DNA of 64,000 nucleotides from Streptomyces albidoflavus (GTDB lineage Bacteria > Actinomycetota > Actinomycetes > Streptomycetales > Streptomycetaceae). The translations under genes were made by a program, and so were the position numbers. Position 1 is the first letter of the stretch. Each line of letters starts with the position of its first letter. The notes beneath the pieces were generated by a model. That model had not been told where the DNA came from. It saw only the letters and a program-made list of their open reading frames with translations, and made no database searches. The stretch is taken from NCBI RefSeq assembly GCF_000719955.1, contig NZ_JOII01000024.1, positions 1 to 64,000 on the forward strand. Direction: 5' to 3'. This document shows positions 16,756 through 27,800 of the stretch, piece after piece.

Positions 16756-19227
16756 ATGACACCTCTGCCGTCGTCCCCCGCCGAGGAGCTGGCGCTCCTC
16801 GAACGTGAGCTGATCTGGCTGGACACCCGCCGGGTGCAGCTGCTGCGCCGCCGCTCCTGGCTGAAGGCCGCGCTGCGCGCGCAGTCGGCGGGAGGGTGGC
16901 AGCCGCCGCACGGCGGGCAGCCGCCGCACGGCGCCCCCGGTGGCTGGGCGCACGCTCCGGCGGCGCACCCCGCCCCGGCGGTCCCGGCGGGCTCCGCCAC
17001 CGGCGGTCCCGGCGCGCAGCACGTGCTGCTGATCCTCGGCGGACTGCTGCTCGCCGTCGCGGCCATCGCGTTCACCCTGTTCAGCTGGGGTGAGCTGGGG
17101 ATCGCCGGGCGGTCCGTCGTGCTGGCCGGGGTGACGGCGGGAGCGCTGGGGGCGCCCGTGCTGCTGCTGCGCCGGGGGCTCGGCGCGACGGCGGAGTCGG
17201 TGGGCGCGGTGGCGCTGCTGCTGACGGTGCTCGACGCGTACGCGCTCCACGCGGCGGTGCTGCCCGAGGCGGACGGCGCGGGGTACGCGGCCTTCGCCTC
17301 CGGGGTGCTCGCGGCGGGGTGGGCGGCGTACGGCGTCGGGGTGGGGCGGCTGCGGCTGCCGTTGCCCGCCGCCGTGGTCGCGGGGCAGTTCCCGCTGGTA
17401 CTGGGGGCCTGGGCGACCGGGGGCTCCGCGCTGGTGATCGGCTGGGCGCTGCTGGTGACGGCTGCCGGGAGTGTCGTGGTGGCGGCGCGCGTGCCGGTGC
17501 TCGCGGTGCGGGCCACCGCCTGGTCGGGGGCCGGGGTCACCTGGGCGGGCGGGCTGCTGATCGGCCTCGGGGAGTCGGTGTCGGCGAGCGGTCCCCTCGA
17601 CGCGGCGGCGCCGGGGGTGCTGCTGCTCGGTGCCGCGGCGGTGGCCCTGAGGGCCGTGTGGCGGGCTCCGCAGGAGATGGCGGTGACCGGGGGAGTGGTG
17701 GCCGGGCTGGCGGCCGTGGCCGGAGTCGGCGGGGTGCTGCGTACCGAGGTGCCGTGGAGCTGGGCGGTCGTGGTGTATCTGGTGTGCGGGGCGGCGCTGG
17801 CGCCGGTGGCGCGGATCGCCGTGGTGCCGCGACCGGTGCGCGGCGGGGTGCTGGGCGCGGCGGCGGGGGTGACGGGGGTCGCGGTGCTGGCGGTGCTCCC
17901 CTCGGCGGCGGCGACGCTGCTCGGGCCGGCGGCCGTGCTGACCGGGCTGTGGGCCGGGGCGCCGGACGGGACGCGGGAGCTGGCCGCCGGGGCCGGGGCG
18001 TGGCCGGACGCCCTGTCCGTACCGGTGGTGCTGTTGGTGGCGGCCGTGCTCCTCGGGGCGGTGTATGCCTCCCTGGTCCACGAGGGCCGGGAGCCGGCGG
18101 GGTGGACGGGGGCGGCCGGGGCCGGGGCGGTCGGTCTGGTCTCGGCGGCCGTGCCGGTGCTGCTGGTGTCGGCGGACGTGGCGTACGCGGCGGCCCTGGT
18201 GGTGGACCTGCTGCTGGTGGCGGGGCTGCTGGCGGCGGCTGTCGCGGTGCGCCGGGTGCCGGCGGCGGCCGATGGGACCGCGCTGTGGTGCGCGGTGGCC
18301 GTGGCGGCCCACGCGGGGCTGCTCGCGCTGGCCGTCGAACCGGCCACGTACGCGGTCTTCGGTCTTCTCCTGGTGCTCTTCGCGGCCTCGGCGGCCCGCT
18401 CGGAGGAGGCCGTGGCCCGCTCGCTCGCCCTGGTGCTCTCGGTGGTGTGCGCGCTGGTGGTGGCGTCGGCGGCGGGGGCCTCGCTGGAGCTGGGTGCCCC
18501 GCGCACCGCCGTGCTGGTCCTCGCGGTCCCGGCGGCCGTGGTGGTGCTGGGGCTGTGGGTGCGGACGCCCGCCGTGGTGGTGCCGCTGGAGGCCGGGGCC
18601 GGGTTCGCCGCGCTGGTCGCGCTCGGGCTGGCGGTGACCGACGGGGCGTACCTCTCCCTGGTGCTGGCGCTCTGCGGGGTGCTGGCGGCCGCCACCGCGG
18701 TCCGTCCGGAGCGCAGGCCCGGTGCCGGGTACCTGGCGGCGGGGCTCTTCGCGACGGCGACCTGGGTCCGGCTCGTCTCCGCCGGTGTCACGCACCCGGA
18801 GGCGTACACCCTGCCGGTCTCGGTGATCGCCTGCGCCGTCGGACTCCTGCGCCGGCGCACGGACCCGGAGGCGTCCTCGTGGACGGCGTACGGTCCGGGG
18901 CTGGGCGTGACCCTGGGGCCGAGTCTGCTGGCGCTCTGGTCCGACCCGCACTGGCAGCGTCCGCTGCTGCTGGGCGCGGCGGCGCTGGCGGTCACGGTGA
19001 CCGGGGCGGTGCGCCGGCTCCAGGCCCCGCTCCTGCTGGGCGGCGGCACGCTGGCCCTGGTCGCCCTGCACGAACTGGCGCCGCACGTCGCGCAGGTCTT
19101 CGACGCCCTGCCGCGCTGGTCGGTCCCGGCCCTCGCCGGGCTGCTGCTCCTGGCGCTCGGTGCCACCTACGAGCAGCGGCTGCGCGACGCGCGCCGGCTG
19201 CGCGAGCACCTCGGGCGGATGCGGTAG
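16756..19227 (+). CDS. Large polytopic membrane protein (SCO7613 C-terminal-domain-like)
   Basis: 823 residues. Residues 1-40 are a charged amphipathic helix (LLERELIWLDTRRVQLLRRR), then a Gly/Pro/His linker containing GGQPPHG repeats. From about residue 92 to the end there are roughly 20 or more Ala/Val/Leu-rich membrane segments, with the C-terminus cytosolic and Arg-rich. The overall plan matches the Streptomyces family annotated as SCO7613 C-terminal-domain membrane proteins, from memory. Function unknown; no transporter or enzyme motif is recognisable. It is a monocistronic-looking gene between two secreted hydrolases. Confidence 0.8.
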   Translation: MTPLPSSPAEELALLERELIWLDTRRVQLLRRRSWLKAALRAQSAGGWQPPHGGQPPHGAPGGWAHAPAAHPAPAVPAGSATGGPGAQHVLLILGGLLLAVAAIAFTLFSWGELGIAGRSVVLAGVTAGALGAPVLLLRRGLGATAESVGAVALLLTVLDAYALHAAVLPEADGAGYAAFASGVLAAGWAAYGVGVGRLRLPLPAAVVAGQFPLVLGAWATGGSALVIGWALLVTAAGSVVVAARVPVLAVRATAWSGAGVTWAGGLLIGLGESVSASGPLDAAAPGVLLLGAAAVALRAVWRAPQEMAVTGGVVAGLAAVAGVGGVLRTEVPWSWAVVVYLVCGAALAPVARIAVVPRPVRGGVLGAAAGVTGVAVLAVLPSAAATLLGPAAVLTGLWAGAPDGTRELAAGAGAWPDALSVPVVLLVAAVLLGAVYASLVHEGREPAGWTGAAGAGAVGLVSAAVPVLLVSADVAYAAALVVDLLLVAGLLAAAVAVRRVPAAADGTALWCAVAVAAHAGLLALAVEPATYAVFGLLLVLFAASAARSEEAVARSLALVLSVVCALVVASAAGASLELGAPRTAVLVLAVPAAVVVLGLWVRTPAVVVPLEAGAGFAALVALGLAVTDGAYLSLVLALCGVLAAATAVRPERRPGAGYLAAGLFATATWVRLVSAGVTHPEAYTLPVSVIACAVGLLRRRTDPEASSWTAYGPGLGVTLGPSLLALWSDPHWQRPLLLGAAALAVTVTGAVRRLQAPLLLGGGTLALVALHELAPHVAQVFDALPRWSVPALAGLLLLALGATYEQRLRDARRLREHLGRMR

Positions 19228-19294
19228 CCGCGCCGGGCGCGGGGGAGGGCCGGGGGCAGGGCGTGCGTGCCGTGCCCCCGGCCCTCCGGCCGTC

Positions 19295-20179
19295 TCACGC
19301 CGTGTTGTTGGCCAGGGCCAGCAGACGGGCGGCGGAGCCGTTGAACTTGTTGCGGTCGACGTCCCCGCTGACGCCGCCGACCCGGCCGGTCGCCGAGTAC
19401 TGCCAGAACGTCCAGGTCGGGAAGCCGCTCGGCACCGTCGGGGCGCTCACGCCCCAGTGGGCCACCCAGAACGGGGACTTGGCCGCCATGCCGTTCCAGC
19501 TGCCGGTGCAGGTGTTCCACCAGCTCGCCGTGGTGTAGATGACGACGTCGCGGGTGGTGCGCGCCTTGTACCGGGCGTGGAAGTCGTTGATCCAGGTGCG
19601 CATCTGCGTGGTGGAGAGCCCGTAGCACATGGCGCCGGAGGGGTTGTGCTCGATGTCCAGGACGCCCGGCAGGGTCCGGTTGTCGCGGGACCAGCCGCCG
19701 CCGTTGCTGGCGAAGTAGTCGGCCTGCGCCGTGCCGCTGGAGGCGTTCGGGCGGGCGAAGTGGTAGGCGCCCCGGATGATCCCCGCGTTGTACGCGTTGG
19801 TGTAGTTCGCGCTGAACCGGTCGTCCTTGTAGTTGGTGCCCTCGGTCGCCTTGATGTAGGCGAAGGACATCCCGGCCGACTTCACCGAGCTCCAGTTGAT
19901 GGAGCCCTGCCAGTGCGACACGTCGATCCCCTGGACACCGCTGGTGTCGGCCGGGCCGATGGTGCGCTCGTCGGGGCCGGCGCCGAGCCCCTGCTCGATG
20001 CGGGTGCCGACACCCATGTACGCCTCGCCGGGCCCGACGTCCTTGCCGGGCGGGGGCGCGAGGGGCGCGGCGGCGGCGGTGGGCGCCAGGGTGAGCGCCA
20101 GGGAGGCGCTGACGAGACCGCCGAGGAGGACGACCGCGGGTCTGCGGCCGCGGCGTGCGAGAGAGCTGTACGCGGGCAT
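19295..20179 (-). CDS. Secreted GH25 muramidase (lysozyme M1/mutanolysin type)
   Basis: 294 residues: an N-terminal signal peptide (RRGRRPAVVLLGGLVSASLA, cleaved near TAAAA), a ~50-residue linker, and one GH25 catalytic domain. GIDVSHWQGSINW gives the first catalytic-site Asp and GVLDIEHNP the Asp-x-Glu pair. WVAHWG and WTFWQYSATG complete the barrel signatures. It hydrolyses MurNAc-GlcNAc bonds in peptidoglycan outside the cell. ATG 20179 is preceded by GGAGGC; an in-frame extension to 20548 is rejected because it would displace the signal peptide. No separate wall-binding domain is seen. Confidence 0.93.
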   Translation of the reverse strand: MPAYSSLARRGRRPAVVLLGGLVSASLALTLAPTAAAAPLAPPPGKDVGPGEAYMGVGTRIEQGLGAGPDERTIGPADTSGVQGIDVSHWQGSINWSSVKSAGMSFAYIKATEGTNYKDDRFSANYTNAYNAGIIRGAYHFARPNASSGTAQADYFASNGGGWSRDNRTLPGVLDIEHNPSGAMCYGLSTTQMRTWINDFHARYKARTTRDVVIYTTASWWNTCTGSWNGMAAKSPFWVAHWGVSAPTVPSGFPTWTFWQYSATGRVGGVSGDVDRNKFNGSAARLLALANNTA

Positions 20180-20426
20180 GACTGCCTCCAGGCACGAGTG
20201 GGGGATGTAGCCGTGGAACGCGCGAATGACCGGTGCTTGCCCCGGCGAAGGGGCCCGGAAAGGCCGGTCGCCATGAGCACGACACAAGTAATGCACGCGC
20301 GTAGACCCCCGTAAAGACCCATCTGTCGGCTCCGCCGGTCTAGAGCAATGGCGGCGCGTCTGACCTGCCGGTCCGCACCCCGGGACGGCGAAAGTTTCCG
20401 CCGTGGAGGCCCTGGGGCCCCACGGA

Positions 20427-20461
20427 GCAGGCCCCCGTGACGTGGTGTCACAGGGGCCTGC
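20427..20461 (-). terminator. Hairpin terminator behind the YdeP-like oxidoreductase
   Basis: GCAGGCCCCCGTGAC pairs with GTCACAGGGGCCTGC over 15 positions with one mismatch and a 5-nt loop, 20 nt beyond the stop at 20481. Confidence 0.75.
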
Positions 20462-20480
20462 GGAGGCGGGCGCGGAAGGG

Positions 20481-22769
<2,289 letters not shown>

Positions 22770-22806
22770 CGGTTCGCCTCTCGTCGTGTCTGGTGGCGCG
22801 CGGGGG

Positions 22807-23325
22807 TCAGCCCATGGGCCAGGTGGGCGTGGGGCTCTTGGCCTCCTCGGGCATGCCGGGCTGGACGTGCCCGCCGCGGATGGTGCCGCGCCAGCCCGCG
22901 GTGGCCTCGCCGAGCCCCTCGGCGAAATACTTGAAACGGGTCAGATCGCGACCAAGGACGCGTTCGGCGACGCCGGGTACGGCCCCGAGGGCGCCCGCCA
23001 GGTTCCGGCCTCCGAGTTCGACGAGCAGGCCGACCTCCGTACTGTCCTCGGCCAGAGCCCGGAACCGGACCTCACCGCGGGGGAGATCGCCGCGGCCGAG
23101 GGTCCGCCAGACGACGTGGGAATCGGGTGCCTGCTCCAGGATCTCCACCGTGAACTCCTGGCGCAGCGGCCCGGCGCCGACGACCCAGACGCTCACCGAG
23201 CACGTCTGCTGACGCACCCGCTTCACCCCGGACATGAAGCGGGGGAAGGTCTCGAACTGGGTCCACTGGTCGTACGCGGTACGCAGCGGTACCGACACCG
23301 CGACGGTGTTCTCGATCGTCTTCAT
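22807..23325 (-). CDS. SRPBCC (polyketide cyclase/START-like) family protein
   Basis: 172 residues. The opening MKTIENTVAVSVPLRTAYDQ with WTQFETFPRFMSGVKRV is the standard start of the Coq10/START-type ligand-binding fold, and the rest supplies the beta-sheet and C-terminal helix (LTRFKYFAEGLGEAT). ATG 23325 has a strong CAGGAGGAG site. The ligand is unknown. It heads a two-gene operon with the YdeP-like oxidoreductase. Although it adjoins the PTM cluster, it is transcribed away from it and is not part of the known PTM gene set. Confidence 0.88.
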   Translation of the reverse strand: MKTIENTVAVSVPLRTAYDQWTQFETFPRFMSGVKRVRQQTCSVSVWVVGAGPLRQEFTVEILEQAPDSHVVWRTLGRGDLPRGEVRFRALAEDSTEVGLLVELGGRNLAGALGAVPGVAERVLGRDLTRFKYFAEGLGEATAGWRGTIRGGHVQPGMPEEAKSPTPTWPMG

Positions 23326-23875
23326 CGCCTTCTCCTCCTGAGCCGCCCCGGTCAGTCTCACCGCAGGGCGGGGGCGCCGCCACGCGGCGGGGCGAAGGGG
23401 GGCGCCCGGGACCCGCCTGCCCGCGCTCACTCGGGCCACACGACGGAGCGACCAGGGCGAGGTCGCCGCCCGGCCGCGAGGGTGACCAGACAATCGTATT
23501 AAGTAACTCACATCGGCGACGGGGGTCGCATTCTTCCTCGGCCTCCTCTCCCGTCCGGTTCAATGTGCGTGAAGTGAATTAGGTCGGCTCCGGCCCGGGT
23601 GAACCACTCTTTGGTGGAGGGTTGAAGCCGCCGGAAAAGGAAAAGAATCACTCGGGCTCGCTCCGGGTGAAGAATCGGATGCGTTCCGGGCGAGGTCGGG
23701 TTCCTCGTCCGTCTCCCGAAAGCACAGCGTAGTGCTGGGTTCTTGTCGGTTTCCCCTGGTCTCTTCCTGAGGTGCCGCGACATTACTCGCGGCTTCCCCG
23801 ATGTGCGCGGGCTCTTTTCGCGTGTCCGTTTACTGGCCCTTCCGTCGACGACTGCATTTCCTGGGGGTGTTCTGC
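23326..23875. promoter_or_regulatory. Long divergent intergenic region at the PTM cluster border
   Basis: 550 bp between the SRPBCC operon (minus) and ftdA (plus), clearly richer in A/T than the flanking genes. It should contain both promoters. Visible structure: an A/T-rich stretch at 23488-23515 (probably the minus-strand promoter), a 9-nt direct repeat CCGGGTGAA at 23595 and 23663, and an imperfect 7-bp dyad CACTCGG/CCGGGTG at 23649-23669. No gene is supported. Confidence 0.5.
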
Positions 23876-24820
23876 ATGTCCCATAGCGATCCGGATTCCG
23901 AAGGCATTGTCCCGGACGGATTCCTTTCCGAAGGAATTCCCGTTGTCGGATCACTGGCCGGGCGGGTCCGGGCGGTGCTGCGCGTCGCCGCGTACCCGCT
24001 GCTCCTGGCCGCGACCGTCGCGGTGGCCGGCGCCGCGCTGAGCCTGGAGTGGGACCCCGCGCGGGTGAGCCCGCTCTTCCTGGTGGGCGTTCTGCTCTAC
24101 CTGACCCTGCTGGAACGGCTGATCCCGCACCAGCGCGACTGGCATCCCAGCACCGCCGAATGGCGCTGGTACGGCGTGTACTTCCTGCTGACCATGGTGG
24201 GCAGCGCGCTGGCCCAGCTGCTGGTGGCCACCGCCGTCGGCGTGGTGGCCCCGGCCGACCCGGCGCTCCCGCTGGGGGCCGAGATCCCGGCCGCCCTGCT
24301 GAGCGGTTCCCTCGCCGGCTACCTCGCGCACCGCCTCGGCCACACCAACCGGTGGCTGTGGCGGCTGCACGGGGTCCACCACGTCCCGCAGAAGGTCAAC
24401 GTCGCCAACAACGGCGTCAACCACGTGGCGGACATCGTCGTCGCCCAGGGGGCCGTCCAGCTCACCCTGGCCCTCGTCGGCTTCTCGCAGGAGTCGGTCC
24501 TCGCGGCCGGCCTGTTCACCGCCGCCCAGGGCTACTTCGTCCACGCCAACATCGACGTCCGCATCGGCCGGCTCAACCACGTCCTGGCCAGCCCGGAACA
24601 GCACCGCCTGCACCACAGCACCGACCTGGCCGAGGCGGGCCACTACGGCTCCGACCTCTCCCTGTGGGACCACCTCTTCGGCAGCTTCACCTGGTACCCC
24701 GGCCGCGAGCCGGCCGCCGTCGGACTCCACGACCCCACGACGTTCCCCGCGACCGGCGAGATCCTCGCCAGTCTGCTCCATCCCCTCCACCGCGCGAAGC
24801 GGCGCCGGCCCCGCGCCTGA
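23876..24820 (+). CDS. ftdA: Fatty-acid-hydroxylase/sterol-desaturase family enzyme of the PTM cluster
   Basis: A 314-residue membrane di-iron oxygenase. Several membrane helices occupy residues 40-160. The histidine boxes follow: AHRLGHTNRW and RLHGVHH (HxxxH, HxxHH), then EQHRLHHS, and a final WDHLFGSFTW. In PTM pathways the homologous enzyme is credited with hydroxylating the ornithine-derived beta carbon of the macrolactam; this is established for the family but inferred here. ATG 23876 follows GGGGGTG; an in-frame start at 23801 lacks a ribosome site. It leads the cluster, with 71 nt before ftdB. Confidence 0.9.
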   Translation: MSHSDPDSEGIVPDGFLSEGIPVVGSLAGRVRAVLRVAAYPLLLAATVAVAGAALSLEWDPARVSPLFLVGVLLYLTLLERLIPHQRDWHPSTAEWRWYGVYFLLTMVGSALAQLLVATAVGVVAPADPALPLGAEIPAALLSGSLAGYLAHRLGHTNRWLWRLHGVHHVPQKVNVANNGVNHVADIVVAQGAVQLTLALVGFSQESVLAAGLFTAAQGYFVHANIDVRIGRLNHVLASPEQHRLHHSTDLAEAGHYGSDLSLWDHLFGSFTWYPGREPAAVGLHDPTTFPATGEILASLLHPLHRAKRRRPRA

Positions 24821-24891
24821 CCCGCCCCCGCCGCCGTACCGCCGACCGTGCCGCACCCAAGGCGGCGCGACCACCTGAGGAGTGTGCGAAC

Positions 24892-27800
24892 TTGGCTGAC
24901 GCGATCAACGACGCCTCGACGGGCAAGGTAGCGATCATCGGCATCGGCTGCCGGCTGCCCGGCGGCGCCGGCGACCACCGCGCCTTCTGGCGGAACCTGC
25001 TCAGCGGCAAGGACTGCCTCACCCCCACCCCGCCCGACCGCTACGACGCCGCCACCCTGGCCACCCGGCACCGGGACAAACCCGGAAAGCTGGCGGCGGG
25101 CCGGGGCGGGTACATCGACGGCTTCGACGAGTTCGAACCGGCCTTCTTCGGCATCAGCCCCCGCGAGGCCGACCACATGGACCCGCAGCAGCGCAAACTG
25201 CTGGAGGTGGCCTGGGAGGCGCTGGAGGACGCCGGGCAGCGCCCGGCCGACCTGGCGGGCAGCAACACCGGCGTCTACGTGGGCGCGTTCACCCTCGACT
25301 ACAAGATCCTCCAGTTCGCCGACCTGAGCTTCGAGACCCTCGCGGCGCACACCGCGACCGGCACGATGATGACGATGGTGTCGAACCGGATCTCGCACTG
25401 CCTCGACCTGAGGGGTCCGAGCCTCACCGTCGACACGGCGTGCAGCTCCTCCCTGGTCACCGTCCATCTGGCCTGCCAGAGCCTGCTGCGGGGCGAGAGC
25501 GACCTGGCGCTCGCGGGGGGCGTCCTGCTGCACTCGGCACCGCAGTACACGATCGCCGAGACCAAGGGCGGCTTCCTCTCGCCCAGCGGCCGCTCCCGGG
25601 CCTTCGACGCCTCGGCCGAGGGGTACGTACGCGCCGAGGGCGTCGGCCTGGTCGCCCTCAAGCGGCTGGAGGAGGCGCTGGCCGACGGGGACCCGGTGCA
25701 CGCCGTCATCCTCGGCAGCGGCGTCAACCAGGACGGCCGCACCAACGGCATCACCGTGCCCAGCGCCGACGCCCAGATCTCCCTGGTCCGGCGGGTCTGC
25801 GCCGAGGCCGGCGTCACCCCGGGCGACCTCCAGTACGTGGAGGCCCACGGCACCTCCACGCCCGTCGGCGACCCCATCGAGGCCAACGCCCTGGCCCAGG
25901 TCCTCGCCGAGGGCCGCGCCCCCGGCGCCGCCTGCCACGTCGGGTCGGTCAAGACCAACATCGGGCACACCGAGTCGGCGGCGGGCATCGCCGGGCTCAT
26001 CAAGACCGCGCTGGCCCTCAAACACCGGGTGATCCCGCCCCACATCAACCTCGACACCGTCAACCCGGCCATCGCGTACGAGAGTTCACCCTTCACCATC
26101 CCGACCGAGGCTGTCTCCTGGCCGGCCCACGAGGGGCCCGCGCGGGCCGGGGTCAACTCCTTCGGCTTCGGCGGCACCAACGCCCACATCGTCCTGGAGG
26201 AACCACCGGTCCGCCCGGCCGCCCCCGGACGCCGCACCGCGCGGGAGATGGCCGAGGAGACCGCCCGCCCCGAGGGCCCGGGCTGGAGCATCCTGCCGCT
26301 CACCGCCCGCCACCCCGACGCCCTCGCCGAGGTGGCCGCGGGCATCCGCCGCGAACTCGACGGCGGGAACGGCGCCCGGCCCGCCCTCGCCGACCTGGGC
26401 CACACCCTCGCCCACCGCCGCCAGCACCTCGAAACGCGGCTCTCCGTCGTCCACTCCTCCCGCGCCTCCCTCGCCGAGGCACTCGACGCCCACCTGCGCG
26501 GCGAGCCACACCCCCGGGTGGTCCAGGGGCGGCGGCTGGAGCCCGAGGACCGGCGCCTGGTCTGGGTCTTCACCGGCATGGGGCCGCAGTGGTGGGGGAT
26601 GGGCCGGGGGCTCCTGGAGAGCGAACCGGTCTTCCGCGAGGTCGTCACCGCCTGCGACCGGGAGATCCGGCGCCTGGCCGGCTGGTCGCTCCTCGACGAG
26701 ATGGCGGCCGGCGCCGAGACCTCCCGGATGGCGGAGACCTGGCTCGCCCAGCCCGCCAACTTCGCCGTCCAGGCCGGACTGGCCGCCCTCTGGCGCTCGT
26801 ACGGCGTCACCCCCGACGCCGTCGTCGGCCACAGCACCGGGGAGATCGCCGCCTTCCACGAGGCCGGCGTCTACTCCCTGGAGGAGGCGGTGGGCATCGC
26901 CGTCCACCGCAGCCGGCTGCAGCACACCCTCGCCGGCACCGGAGGCATGCTCGCCGTCAGCCTCTCCGAGGAGGAGGCCGAGCACCGGGTACGGCCCTAC
27001 GCCGACCGGGTCTGCGTCGCCGCCGTGAACAGCCCCACCGGAGTCACCCTGGCCGGGGACCGCGACACCCTCGTCCGGCTCTCCGGGGAACTCCGTGACG
27101 AGCAGATCTTCGCCAAGCTCCTGACCGTCCAAGTCCCCTACCACAGCCCGCAGATGGACCGGATCAAGGACGAGCTGCTCGCCTCCCTGGCGGGGCTCGC
27201 ACCGCGCCCCGCCCAGGTGCCCGTCCACCTCACCGGGATCGAGGGGCCGGCCGACGGGGTGGTGCTGGACGCCGCGTACTGGTGGCGGAACGTCCGCGAC
27301 CGGGTCGCCTTCCGGGCCGCCGTGGACCGGCTCGCCGACGAAGGGCACCGGCTCTTCCTGGAGATCGGGCCCCATCCGGCCCTCGCCCACTCCCTGCGCG
27401 AATGCCTGGAGGCCACCGGGCGGACCGCCGTCACCGTGCCCTCGATCCGCCGCGAGGAGGACGAGCCCGAGCGGTTCGCGGCCTCGCTGGCCACCCTGCA
27501 CAACCTCGGTGTCGACGTCGACTGGGACGTGCTCCAGCCCACCGGCAGGGCCGTGCCGCTGCCGCGCTACCCCTGGCGGCGCGACCGCCACTGGACCGAG
27601 CCGCGCAACGTCGCCCAGGTCCGCCTCGGCCACCTCGACCACCCGCTGCTGGGCCGCCGCACCGACCACCCGGGCCCCGCCTGGCAGAGCGCCCTGGACA
27701 CCGAGCGGCTGCCCTACCTCGCCGACCACCGCATCCAGGACTCCGTGGTCTTCCCCGCCGCCGGTTACCTGGAGATGGCCACCCAGGCCGTCCTGGCGCT

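Noticed and set aside
22807..23325. SRPBCC protein as a PTM cyclase
   Set aside because: The family includes polyketide cyclases, but the gene points away from the cluster, is operonic with a YdeP-like oxidoreductase, and known PTM pathways do not need such a cyclase.
23508..23954. 148-codon minus-strand frame in the region before ftdA
   Set aside because: No ribosome site, no recognisable domain, atypical codon use, and it runs into the ftdA coding region.
24049..24891. In-frame upstream extension of ftdB
   Set aside because: It overlaps ftdA in another frame, is Arg/Pro-rich shadow sequence, and a ribosome site is present just before TTG 24892.
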